Shown: one piece after another, positions 12,355-22,557 of the stretch
Position numbering within the stretch: the first letter of the stretch is position 1
How the letters are laid out: every line of letters begins with the position of its first letter
Assembly: GCA_004380135.1 (NCBI GenBank)
Contig: QXCR01000100.1
Coordinates: 49,404 to 113,403 of the forward strand
Origin: Stemphylium vesicarium
Taxonomy: Eukaryota > Ascomycota > Dothideomycetes > Pleosporales > Pleosporaceae
Direction: 5' to 3'
Length of the DNA: 64,000 nucleotides
Position numbers and translations under genes: made by a program
The notes under the pieces: generated by a model
Databases searched by the model: none
Told to the model about the DNA's origin: nothing
Seen by the model: only the letters and a program-made list of their open reading frames with translations

Positions 12355-13804
12355 TCAACTTCCGTGGAGCCGGGTTGGTAAAGAGGCTGGACTACTTGTT
12401 AGGGCCAGGGCATGTTTCGATTGTCTTGACAGAAAGCCGATCACCACTGGGAACTTATCTTGGGTCTGAGGGTTTTGGTTAAATTGCGAGCGAAAAGCGC
12501 CACATTCGGCACACAGGCGATCGTAGGACACATTATCTTTGGACTTGTTTTTCTTATTTTTCCTGGGTCTTGATTGAGTTCGCCGAGCCTGTACCTGTAC
12601 ACGACAGGCGAAAGGTTGACAAAAATTGCTAGCAAAGAACAACATCCATAGTACCCTATCTGAGTCTAATGTCGGCTACATGCTTGCAAAACAGCGGTAT
12701 TTGGAAAGAGCATGCTGACCAACTAATGTGCCTTCCCCGCCTGCGCAAATGCTGCAGACGCTGCGACCTCACCTCCCCCCATCAACACTACAGCGCGTAT
12801 CCATCTCAGGCCAACTCTACACCAGTCATCTACGCAACAGCCCGCGAAACCGCGCACCGAGACCTGGGCGCTGCATCTGGTCGTCGGAAACGGTTATAGC
12901 GGCCCATTTGACCTGAACCTGGAACGCGGGCTGGACTTCATTTATCGGCCGGCACTCGCGATGCATGGACTGAGAGCTCATGCAGCAATGTAAGAATCTC
13001 ATAATGGGTATGGGCACTATTGCATTGCGCTATCGAATACTATAATGTGTGGTCAGGCGATGCGTTGCCTTGAGAGACACGCGAGGGTCTCTTCGCCCTG
13101 CGCCTCATGGCTTTCGACAGACACTAGAAAGCCGCATTCACGATCCTGAACGCTTCTTAAGTTGTCCTCAGAGAGAGACTATTTGAAAATTCATACTGGT
13201 GCAAGTCTCTGCTTGCCACTGACCATGAGTTTGGAAAATTTAGGCCTCAATTGTCACATCTTACAGCGAGACAAGCCTCGCAAATCTTCAGTCAAGAATT
13301 CCTCCAAGTGTAGGCGACCCACACCTCATATATTAAGCGTCCAAGTCATGGGCACGCGCTACCAATTTCCCCGCGGATTGGGATGTCCGGCTATTAACAC
13401 CCCTGTGCTATCCATCTACACTCTCCCTGCAACGGCTGTTTGATCCGTCGGGTCTGCCAAGATAGCGACGTCGTCGCATTATGCTATTGGATGAATTGAG
13501 GACTGACACGGCAGTCCCCAAGTCTCGACCGACTATACAGGGCTGTCCTAAGGTTAGGCGCCCGCCCGGTTTCGACATACACCATGTGGGCATCAGCAAG
13601 CGACTTCGATACCTGGATTTGATGACCGTTCCGTCCATATAGCTGAGCCAATATCGAGGGTAATTGCGCGTGACGGGCTGGCGTCGTGCTCAGAGGATCT
13701 AGTAAAGGTACAATAGTACACACTTTCCAGAAGCTGATGGTTCCAAGTACTCCCACAAAACACGGTCTCGGATATACGAACATCTACTATAACCTCACAT
13801 CAAC
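12355..13804. other. Intergenic, promoter of the AA9 gene
   Basis: About 1.45 kb without a convincing gene. One frame near 12720-12990 is open but has no recognisable content. The right part is the upstream region of the secreted oxidase gene. Confidence 0.5.
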
Positions 13805-14950
13805 ATGAAGGCTTCCACAGTATTCTCAATAGCAGCTTCGTTCTTTGTGACCGCGACTGCACATGGAGCTGTCGATCAGTATATCGTTGGCGACACAACC
13901 TACGCTGGGTAGGTACCATTGGCTGCCTCCAACCATTAATGTGCGCTAAGGAGATAGATGGCTACCATACAACTCAGCATCCGGCCAAAAGAGTATACAA
14001 CGACAGTACTCAACTTTCGATCCCTTGTACATCAAAGATCTTTCAGTAAGACCATCTCCACCTGCACAAACGCCAAATTTTGACCTTGTCTAGACTGTCA
14101 ACATTCGATGTAACAATGCAGGCACGAAGGGCACTGGCTCAACAGGAACTATCGCCGCGGGTGCTAAGTTGAAAACTCATTGGAAGCAATGGACCCACAG
14201 GCCGACATCTTTCCTGGTGTATATGGCTAAGTGCCCTGGCACATGCGACGGATGGGACGGGTCTGGCAAAGTTTGGTGTAAGGCTACCTCTTCTTCTCCC
14301 CTTTAGCGATACTAATTCTACACGAACAGTCAAGGTTTTTGAGCAAGGTCTCATCTCCGGTACTCAGAACGCTGGTATCTGGGCTGGCGATGCCATCCTC
14401 GACACGCTTTACGCCACGATCACAATACCAGCTACGCTCGCACCCGGCGACTACCTAATCCGACATGAACTCATCGCCGTACATCAGGCGAACAACCCAC
14501 AATGTAACTCTCTCAATATGTAAGCTATAGAGTCATACCTAACACCATCTAGTCTACCCAGAATGTGCCCAATTCACAGTAACCGGCTCCGGTACCGGCT
14601 CCCCTCCCTCATCGATCTTCGTTTCGTTCCCGGGCGCATACACCGGCACAGAGCTCGGTATCGCATTCAACATAGACTCTCCCGGTGCAATGAAAGCAAC
14701 GACATATCCTATCCCAGGCCCCCCGGTCTGGGACGGCACGGGAAATGCGCCTACTCCTCAACCTACTGCGACGTCAGCGCCGACAACGATGGTTACCAGT
14801 GCGACAGCAGCCCCGACTAAGCCTGCTCCGCCTGCATGTGAGGTAGTCAAGTATGGACAGTGTGGCGGTATGACGTATACCGGTTGCACGACTTGTGCGA
14901 GCGGATCGACGTGTAAAGCGAATGGAGACTACTACAGTCAATGCATGTGA
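13805..14950 (+). CDS. AA9 lytic polysaccharide monooxygenase with CBM1
   Basis: Secreted copper enzyme that oxidatively cleaves cellulose or related glucans. Five exons, 13805-13908, 13958-14045, 14094-14277, 14330-14503 and 14553-14950, give 315 residues; the four introns are 48-52 nt. A 19-residue signal peptide ends at Ala19, leaving His20 as the mature N-terminus, which with a second His forms the copper brace. The AA9 core continues to about residue 230, with a candidate second His in WTHRPTSFLVYMAKC, a histidine in RHELIAVHQ, and the axial-Tyr region QFYPECAQF. A Thr/Pro/Ala linker follows. The last 33 residues are a family 1 carbohydrate-binding module (YGQCGGMTYTGCTTCASGST, ending in YYSQCM) with four cysteines. 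Family and secretion are clear; substrate and C1/C4 specificity cannot be read from sequence. Confidence 0.95.
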
Positions 14951-15127
14951 GCAGATGGTGTCCATAAATCATGCCAAAGTAGCCTCAATCCCACTACATC
15001 ATGTTCCGTTAGAGAGCCATGTTTCAATTCATTTGCTATCCATAAGGGGTTCAGCCCAGGGGTGAAAGATCAGAGGTGAAAGGTCATGATTCAGAAGTTT
15101 ATATTTGATTTGTAGAAATGGCTATTT

Positions 15128-16092
15128 TTACCCGCTAAGGGCCATAACCTTTGCGAGAACATCATCATCACTGAGGGACTCGCCCTTAATAGTCGCATAC
15201 GCCGGGGCGAGTACAGCCTTCTCGATCTCAGTGTACTTGCCATCGCAGGCGAAGATGAGCTGTCCATGTCTGGACTTGTCGGCCATCAAGTAAGCAACCG
15301 CGCGAGCCACCACTGATGTAGGCTGGCAGTCGTGCGAGACGGCGGCAAGGAGGTTCTTCAGATCGGGTAGGACCTGAGTTGCCGTCCACGAAGGGGCAAG
15401 AGTGTTGACGCGGATGGGCAGACCAGCTACCTCGACAAGACGGGCGAAGCTCCTTCCGAAACCGAGAACACCGGCTTTGGCCGTAGCTGTGGCGCGATTA
15501 GTATGAGATCTGGACGGGATCGGCGAACGGGTCACTTACAGTAATCGACAGCGCGGACGGGGTGCAGCCCCGTGGAGGAGCCCATGATGACGATGGCTCC
15601 GCCTTCAGGCTGTGTCTTCATGTAATGTGCAGCGAGAGTGACAGTCTTGACAACACTGTCCAGGTTGATGTCTAGGGTGTCCTCATTTGGCTCCTTTGGG
15701 TCGCCGTTCTCGTCGATCTCGAGAGCGAGGTAGTTGGCGCGTGGGCCAATTCCAGCATTTGCAAAGACGTAATCAATGCGACCATACTTCTCCTTGGCCG
15801 CCTTGAAGACCTTTATCAGCTCGTTCCAGCGCCTGACGTCCGTCTGTACAAAGAGGGAGTCGGTTTGAGACGCCGGTGGTGGTTGAATGTCGCCGCTGAC
15901 AACTAGTGCACCCAAGGAGACCAATAGTTCTACTGTGGCGAGACCAATTCCTGACGACCCACCTGCAACGAAGTCAGTCAGCTGGATCTAGATGTCTAAT
16001 TGGACGGAAGTATAGTCACCCGTTATGATGGCGACCTTGCTCTTGAAGTCTTGGCCGGCTAGGTCGGAGTCGTTGATCTGGAAGGAGGACAT
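15128..16092 (-). CDS. Short-chain dehydrogenase/reductase
   Basis: Classical SDR of 284 residues from three exons: 16092-16020, 15962-15540 and 15486-15128 (introns 57 and 53 nt). The Rossmann cofactor motif TGGSSGIG is split by the first intron. NAG appears in FANAGIG, the active-site Ser in IMGSSTG, and the catalytic Tyr and Lys in DYSTAKAG, which the second splice restores. A GDIQ acidic residue after the second strand suggests NAD rather than NADP as cofactor. It resembles fungal proteins annotated as 15-hydroxyprostaglandin dehydrogenase-like, but the substrate is unknown. It lies tail-to-tail with the AA9 gene, 177 bp apart, and head-to-head with the Pth11-like receptor. Confidence 0.9.
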
Positions 16093-17192
16093 GTTGTATA
16101 ATTATGTTTTGATGAATTTGAGCGAATGGAGTGTGAACAATGACGGAAAAAGAAAGGAAAGATATGCAAACATATTGGATCCTACGTGTACCAGCTCGAG
16201 CCTACGCACGCGCATACTGATTTGGTAAAGACAGGGACTGGCACCATGAGGCTGCCGCGGCTCCGAGTCCAGAAACGTCTTCTCAAACATGGTCTGGGGA
16301 CAAGTAGGAGAATTTCAAGGAAGACGTCCAAGTTGGGATGGTGTGTCGCAGAGGACCCAGTTTTCAACGGCAGAGCAAGGAGGCGGCCTACATGCCGGAC
16401 GCCGCGAATCTTGAGCCAGCCGATTGAGTTTCCATCTACGCGCCTGCTTTGCGTACCTTACTCACCACCCGCACCGTATGTGGTGTTGGTGGATCTTCTC
16501 TTGGCTCTCTCCAAGTTCTCCGCTGTCTTGATGCAGATATTCTCTCGTGATGTAGGTCCGACGAGGTGCCGGTGTCGGAACCGTGCCCTCGGAGCCGAAA
16601 TCCACGAAATCCACATGGATCCATCGACGGGCCGAATCCTAGAAAATTGCACGAGATCCACGTAAGGACAAGGGGGTTTATTAATGCTGCACGAAACATT
16701 TGACACTTCTGACATTTTGCGAGGAGAGTCCCTTTGGCTGGGAACTTCCAGGAAAAAAAAAGCACGCTGTCGCTGGCATCGGAGATGAGCCTCTTGGCGG
16801 CGCTTGTGCAACTGCTTACTGCGTACGACTCAGGGCCTTGAAAGCTCACGTAAACCGTCAGTCCACCCGGATAATCATGGGACCTAATGTAGTTGCCGGA
16901 CCTAAGTGTCATGTTAGGACTAGCCATGACCGATCTAGAAAAGATTCGCAAAACCCAGGGTTGATGCGGCCTGAGACCTCGAATCCGTTCTTCGAGGGCC
17001 TGTTCGCACGGTCAAGTGCTCGCGTGGAGACATGATTCAACTTGAACGTCCCCCCGTCTCCTATAGTACCGGTGGGAAATCCTCCAACGTTGTTATAGAC
17101 TGTCCGGGGAGCAGCTCCGTGAGTGCTCGCTCGTCTTGTTGGGTTCACCATATTTCGCTTCTAATCACGCTCGTTATTACCAAGCCGCAAAC
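16093..17192. other. Divergent promoter region, SDR (-) and receptor (+)
   Basis: About 1.1 kb between two divergent start codons. Open frames here (about 110-170 codons) have no known features and overlap one another on both strands. No repeat or RNA gene was found. Confidence 0.5.
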
Positions 17193-18490
17193 ATGACGAC
17201 CGTCGAGGTGGCCAAAGACGGCGTGGCGCTGCTGTACTGTGCCATTATCCTGCTCGTGCTGAGCTGGCTCATCTTCTCCATGCGGGTGGGAGTTAGGGTA
17301 TGGAGGAAAGCCTGGGGCATGGACGATTATCTGATGCTGGCCGGTATCGTAAGTGAACAGTGATTAACGAGCAGTAAACAGAGTCACTGACTTGCTCTCT
17401 AGCTTCTTTTCTCTGTCACAGCCGCTCTTTGCATAGTATGCTCTTTTTACGGATCCGGGCAGCTCGCTGCAGACTTGCCTCCTACGACCATCGCGAAAGG
17501 AACAAAGGTAGGTTTCCTGGGAATTCACCAATGACAGTCAGCGAGATGATGAACTAACACACTTATAGCTCTTCTACATTGCAGAGTATTTTTACGCCGT
17601 TGGCGCCATGTTCATCAAGATTAGTGTTGCAGTAGCGCTCCTACGCATTGCTGCCACCCGCCCCGTCTTCAAATGGGTGCTCTGGGCTCTGATCGGCGCT
17701 ACCACGATTGCTGCTCTTGTGTTTTGTATTGGCATTGCCAACATCTGTGAGTCTGCCGACATCATCATCAGTGTAGACAGTTTACTGATTAGAACTAGGT
17801 CACCCTATCAACACACTATGGGGAGAGTCGAATGGAACCTGTAACCTCCAACTCAACACGAACGTCAGTCTGTTTTACTCGGCGATCGAAATCACGGCAG
17901 ACTTTAGTCTTTCAATCTTGCCGGCCATCCTCCTGTGGAACGTGCAAATGAAAACCAGAGTGAAGGCTTCGGTAGTCGTGATGCTGGCCCTTGCTTCCTT
18001 GTATGAATCTTACACACTCCAACTACACGCGCGTACGCTAACCTTGCGCAGTGCTTCAACAGCCACCATCATCAGGCTCAAGTATCTTACCCTCTACAGC
18101 GACCCAGGCGAGTTCATGTTCAGTACTGGAAAGATCGGCCTTTGGTCTCTCATCGAAGAAGGCATCGGCCTCATCGCCGGATCTCTACCCGCGCTTCGCC
18201 CTCTCCTTTCCATCCGCATCAGAGTATCCGCGGGCTCGAATACACCTGCGTCGGGCGCAAGGGCGTACCCATCCGGTTCTCATCACATCCAACCATCAGC
18301 GCGCTCGCGCGGCATCGCCATGGACACTTTCCAAACGCTGGGCGACCACGACGACGGCGAGGCCGACCAAAGCGATGGAGATAGCCAGAAGAACATCATC
18401 AAAGAGACAAAGTTCACCATCACCTCGACCGTTGCTGGAACCAAGGGCGACGGAATGTTATGGGATCGCAAGGAACATAGCCATGTTTGA
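17193..18490 (+). CDS. Pth11-like integral membrane receptor (fungal rhodopsin-fold domain)
   Basis: Predicted plasma-membrane protein of 359 residues from five exons: 17193-17348, 17403-17507, 17569-17746, 17799-18000 and 18052-18490. The N-terminal 280 residues contain about seven hydrophobic segments, including LLYCAIILLVLSWLIF, FSVTAALCIVC, MFIKISVAVALL and LWALIGATTIAALVF. Typical family markers are WGMDDYLMLAG after helix 1, the loop CHPINTLWG, and FASTATIIRLKYL after helix 5, which the last splice completes. The cytosolic tail of about 90 residues is Ser/Asp-rich. There is no CFEM domain or signal peptide. In Magnaporthe, Pth11 senses surface cues, but most family members are uncharacterised, so ligand and role are unknown. 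Confidence 0.9.
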
Positions 18491-19103
18491 GCGACGATGG
18501 TTCCCGGCGGGGAGGTCTGTTTGCGTTCGAGTAGGACGGATGTCTCAGTGAGCTGGGCGTTGTTGCCAGGCACGGTTTGGTGGCAAGACACCGGATATTG
18601 GTCGTTGTAGGAGATGGATAGGCTGGTGAGGGTGACTGGCAGTTGCGCGTGCTTTTGATACCCCACATAGTTACAAAAATATACTCACATCATTCACAAG
18701 ACAAAGATAACTCGTCATACTTGCCATGTGCTGTGTGTATCTTCACGTTCGATCACCGTCGGTGGCATTTCGACACGTTACGTAAGAGCAAGCGCCTCTC
18801 AACGTTTACTGCAACCCTTGATGCTGGCTTTCAATCAGACGAATGAAGGAGCAAAGATGCTCGCTCTTGACAAAATGGTCTCTTGGATTACCTCAACAAG
18901 TTAGCGAAAACTCTTGCGCGTGGCACTTTTACCGTTCTGGACAGTCCATGCGGTCACATGAGCGCGTGTAGGGCGTCTAGCGCGGAGATAAGACGTAACG
19001 CTAGCTTTACGTCAACGGTCAATCCGTGTCAAACCGACCCCTCTACGAACAACCTTGAGCTCGAACAGCACAGTTAGTCTATCCACCACGATAAATAGCG
19101 AAG
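18491..19103. other. Intergenic before the aminotransferase
   Basis: The region holds the 3' flank of the receptor gene and the upstream region of the aminotransferase. No gene or repeat was recognised. Confidence 0.5.
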
Positions 19104-20567
19104 ATGAAGGCCGCCATGATTTCCAAAAACTGTCTCTCGGCTCCACGAAACTTTGTGCCTGTTCTCACGCAATCCGCTCGAGCACCTGTCCGTTCTTTTT
19201 CTACAACACAACCAGCAGCCTCCGAAATGGATACAGCAGCTTTTGGGGAGCAGCACATTGCCAAAGGCATTGGGCGTCTCACAAAACATGTATTTGAGGA
19301 TGGCAAAGGCACATACATCACCACAGACAAGGGCGTCAAGCTTCTCGACATAACTGCTGGCATTGGCGTTGTGAATCTCGGCCATTGCCATCCCAAAGTC
19401 AGCGCAGCGGCAGCTGCACAATGCAACAAGATCACACACGCACAGGTCAACATTGGCTTCAGCTCTGCACAGATAGCACTTCTCAAAGAGCTGATTCCGA
19501 TACTTCCGCACCAGTCGCTCGATACCGTCTTCTTTTGGAACTCCGGAGCAGAGGCTGTCGAAGCGGCTGTCAAGCTGGCACGCGCTGCGACTAAGAAACC
19601 CAACGTTATCGTTATGCAAGGCTCATACCATGGCCGAACAAATGCCACAGCCTCGATGACACGCTCCAAGACCATCTACGGCGAGGGACACGGTCCGTTG
19701 ATGGGTGGTGTATTTGCGTCGGCATTCCCATACTACAGCCAATTTGGCCTCTCTCCAGACACACCCACCGACAAGCTCGTAGAGCAGGCATTGATGCAAA
19801 TGCGACTCACTTTGCAACAACAAACCTCACCATCCGACACTGCCGCTATCATTTTGGAGCCGGTGCTCGGAGAGGGAGGCTACGTCCCTGCGCCACCAGC
19901 ATTCCTGCAGGGTCTCCGACAGATTTGCGATGAGCACAACATCCTCCTCATCGCCGACGAGGTCCAATCTGGCATGGGTCGCACAGGAAAAATGTGGTTC
20001 GTACAGGAATCCGGAGTACGGCCGGACATCCTGATCTTCGCCAAGGGTATCGCGAACGGTTTCCCGCTATCCGGTATCGCGAGCAGCAAGAAGCTCATGG
20101 ATCTCCAAAAGCCCGGATCCATGGGTGGAACATATGCCGGTAACGCTGTCGCTTGCGCTGCCGCAACAGCGACAATCAAGGTGTTCCATGAGGAAAAGAT
20201 CCTTGACAACGTCGCCGCACGCTCAAAGCAAATCTTCTCTTTCCTGCGCGACTTGAAGGCATCCGGCACGAAGGCTGGTAACCTGATCGAAGACATCCGC
20301 GGATCTGGCCTCATGGTTGGCGTACAATTTGCAAACCCCGCACTCCAGCGCGACTCGTCAAACACTGCCTCGAGGCATTCGCAGAGTCAGCCGCAAATAG
20401 CGCCGAAGATTGTCCAGGAGTGCGTCAAGCGTGACATGCTTCTTCTCAGCACTTCGGTGTTCGATGTACTGAGGTTTATCCCCCCGCTAACCATCAGCGA
20501 GGAGGAGATGAGCAAGGCGTGTAGTATCTTCAAGGAGTCTTTGGAGGCTATTGCCAAGGATATGTAA
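19104..20567 (+). CDS. Class-III pyridoxal-phosphate aminotransferase, probably mitochondrial
   Basis: Intronless gene of 487 residues. The family transfers amino groups from omega-amino acids such as 4-aminobutyrate or acetylornithine to 2-oxo acids. Residues 1 to about 40 are basic and Ser/Ala-rich with RSFSTTQPAA, which resembles a mitochondrial presequence. The fold-type I core shows FFWNSGAEAVEAAVKLAR, GSYHGRT, DEVQSGMGRTG and FAKGIANGFPLSG with the predicted cofactor Lys at residue 314, then GGTYAGNAVACAAA. The tail ends in FIPPLTISEEEM. The sequence looks closer to GabT/acetylornithine-type enzymes than to yeast Uga1. Exact substrate is uncertain. The following NmrA relic is probably unrelated. 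Confidence 0.9.
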   Translation: MKAAMISKNCLSAPRNFVPVLTQSARAPVRSFSTTQPAASEMDTAAFGEQHIAKGIGRLTKHVFEDGKGTYITTDKGVKLLDITAGIGVVNLGHCHPKVSAAAAAQCNKITHAQVNIGFSSAQIALLKELIPILPHQSLDTVFFWNSGAEAVEAAVKLARAATKKPNVIVMQGSYHGRTNATASMTRSKTIYGEGHGPLMGGVFASAFPYYSQFGLSPDTPTDKLVEQALMQMRLTLQQQTSPSDTAAIILEPVLGEGGYVPAPPAFLQGLRQICDEHNILLIADEVQSGMGRTGKMWFVQESGVRPDILIFAKGIANGFPLSGIASSKKLMDLQKPGSMGGTYAGNAVACAAATATIKVFHEEKILDNVAARSKQIFSFLRDLKASGTKAGNLIEDIRGSGLMVGVQFANPALQRDSSNTASRHSQSQPQIAPKIVQECVKRDMLLLSTSVFDVLRFIPPLTISEEEMSKACSIFKESLEAIAKDM

Positions 20568-21050
20568 ATTTAATTTGCCTTATGAATTATGAGAACACTT
20601 TCAATTCAAGCAGCGGATAGCTGTGATTCTGTCAATTGATCTCGATGCGCTTTCCATATAATGATCTGTCCTACTGGACTATGCAATAAGCATTTGCTTA
20701 GGCGGGACGATATATGATCGGGCGCCTTCGCTTAGGCGGGCCAAGGTGTAAGTTGAGCCACCTCGCGTTCATCGTATTGAGGTCGAGCACCAATCAGCGC
20801 TAACCACCATAAGAGGCGGGCGAACTTGCCGGCTCGCGTCTTCGCTACAAACAACACCAAGTGCTGATGAATACACTCGCTCATGCGATATGGTGTGCAA
20901 GAGAAATAGTGTAAATACAGAAACGAGATATTCGGTGGAAAATGCATCAACTGTACGAGCTTTGTTCTCGTCAGCTTCAATCCCAGCGATTCCATCTCGT
21001 ATACCTCTATTGAAGCATACAATAGCTCTTGCATCTTCCAACCTCGCGCA
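20568..21050. other. Intergenic
   Basis: Short spacer between the aminotransferase stop and the NmrA relic. Nothing recognised. Confidence 0.5.
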
Positions 21051-21539
21051 ATGGATTCAAGAGCTGTCTTTATCACCGGCGCAACCGGCAAACAAGGCGG
21101 TGCCGTCATCGACGCTATACTCAAAGCCCACGCGCCCTACGAGATCCTAGCCCTTATCCGAGATGCGCAATCCACTTCCTCACTCAGGCTCCTACAGAGA
21201 TCGGATATTGGCTTCTTGGGCGCAGAAGCGCTGATGAAGAATGATGATCTAATGTACAAGAACACGAGCATGTCATTGACGAGTGAGGCGCTTTCGCTCA
21301 AGAAGTTTGAGCAGACGTTTGAGAAAACGACGGGGGAGAAGCTGCCGACAACGTATGGGTTTCTTGCGAAGGTAATTTGCTAGTTGAGTAAAGAGTTGGG
21401 CAATACGTTTGATTGGTTCAGGAATGTGGGATTTGGAGCTGAGGTCGAGGAGTGTAGGAAGGTGCATCCCGGTATGAAGGGATTCGAAGAGTGGCTCGAG
21501 ATGGAGAGTGCGTGGAAGAGTGCTTTACCTGCAAAGTGA
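21051..21539 (+). pseudogene. NmrA-like NAD(P)-binding protein, decayed remnant
   Basis: One 163-codon frame carries only the two ends of an NmrA-like protein (normally about 300 residues). Codons 1-44 are the N-terminal Rossmann strand with FITGATGKQGGAVIDA. Soon after comes the C-terminal part (TTGEKLPTTYGFLAK, then LSKELGNTFDWFRNVGFGAEVEECRK). The middle, roughly 150 residues, is missing in frame. A single in-frame TAG at 21381-21383 interrupts the C-terminal part where relatives have Trp, so TGG to TAG is the simplest explanation. An intron cannot rescue it: the only GT..AG pair around the stop is 12 nt apart. Any product would stop at residue 110. I therefore call it a pseudogene. Confidence 0.8.
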
Positions 21540-21633
21540 TGCCTGATATCTTTTTCAGTCGTTGATTCGACTCGTGTAATTATGGTCCTTGGTTGTCTTA
21601 GTAGACAGTCCCTAAATTAGCATCCAATGCCGC

Positions 21634-22210
21634 TCAAAGTCTCGATTCTTCTCTTCCTGCAATCCTCATACCCTCTTCTCCATCAACCAGCACACACCAG
21701 CCCTCGCCTCCTCTTCCCCCGCTACCACCAATTGCGGCTTGGAAATTCGCTTTCGCGTACTCTAGCACCTCTGCATCGAAACTACCGGGCTGCAGCCACA
21801 CAGCAGGGATGCCCGCCTCTTTTGCCTCCTTCAACAATGTCTTTGTCACCGCTGGCGGCGTTATAACAGATAATGAGTAACTAGACGCCGGGGGATCTTG
21901 GAGAGCAGTCGGGGAAGGAACGGTGGTGTGTTGTCGATTTAGCACGGTGATGCTGGGGCAGCGTGGGTTTAGAGGTGTAGCGGGAAGGGAGTGCTGGAGA
22001 TACCAGGCGAATACTGAGCATGTAAGTACACGAGTGAATGATAAGGTTGGTAGTAGTGAGGATATAGTTCAGGTTGCCTAACGTACTTCTATGTCCGAAC
22101 TTATTGGGATCGGAGGATGCGCCAGCCACGGCGAAGCGCGGGGATGAGAAGAAGAGTTTCAATGCTGCCTCCATTTCTGCGTCGCGCTTTTGGCCTCGTG
22201 TCGTCGGCAT
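21634..22210 (-). CDS. CoA-binding domain protein (YccU-like Rossmann fold)
   Basis: Two exons, 22210-22087 and 22013-21634, joined over a 73-nt intron (GTACGT..TCAG), encode 167 residues. After MPTTRGQKRDAEMEAALKLF the sequence has FAVAGASSDPNKFGHRIFAW, the nucleotide-binding loop of CoA_binding family proteins, with the splice inside it. Later come SITVLNRQ, SVITPPAVTKTLLKEAKEAG and AVWLQPGSFDAEVLEYA, the second half of the Rossmann fold. A Gly-rich loop (AIGGSGGRGGEGWCVLVDGEEG) precedes the C-terminus and is longer than I would expect. No enzyme activity is known for most family members. The 3' end lies 94 bp from the NmrA relic on the opposite strand. Confidence 0.8.
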
Positions 22211-22557
22211 CGAATGATTGGCGTTTGTTGCAAAGCTAACGTTCTTGCTTTTGAAGACAAGCAGGCCGATTGAAGGTGTAGGACGGGTCGCGACTTATCG
22301 ATAAGGGCGAGTGAACCAGCCGAGGTACGCGCGCGTTACGTCGTCGGGGCATGGTGACAAGAACGGATCACTGCCGTGCTAAGCAGTCTTCACGGTTACC
22401 AAAGAACGTTAAAGGTACTGGGCAACTAATCTTTTTAATACGCGTAAGCTGTGCGTAGACAATACGTATAGCTGGCTACTACATCACGGACATCAGTCAA
22501 TGATTTTTGCACCAAACATCTCGTGTAGTCGTCAAACCTATATATCCCTCTCAGTCA
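22211..22557. other. Intergenic
   Basis: 347 bp between two minus-strand genes; it holds the CoA-binding gene's upstream region. Nothing else was seen. Confidence 0.5.

Noticed and set aside
16186..16951. Frames of 110-171 codons upstream of the receptor
   Set aside because: Mutually overlapping on both strands with no recognisable domain.
13805..18490. Possible biosynthetic or effector cluster (AA9, SDR, receptor)
   Set aside because: No backbone enzyme, transporter or regulator of a metabolite cluster is present; the genes belong to unrelated families.
19074..19675. 181- and 198-codon minus-strand frames
   Set aside because: Antisense to the well-supported class-III aminotransferase.
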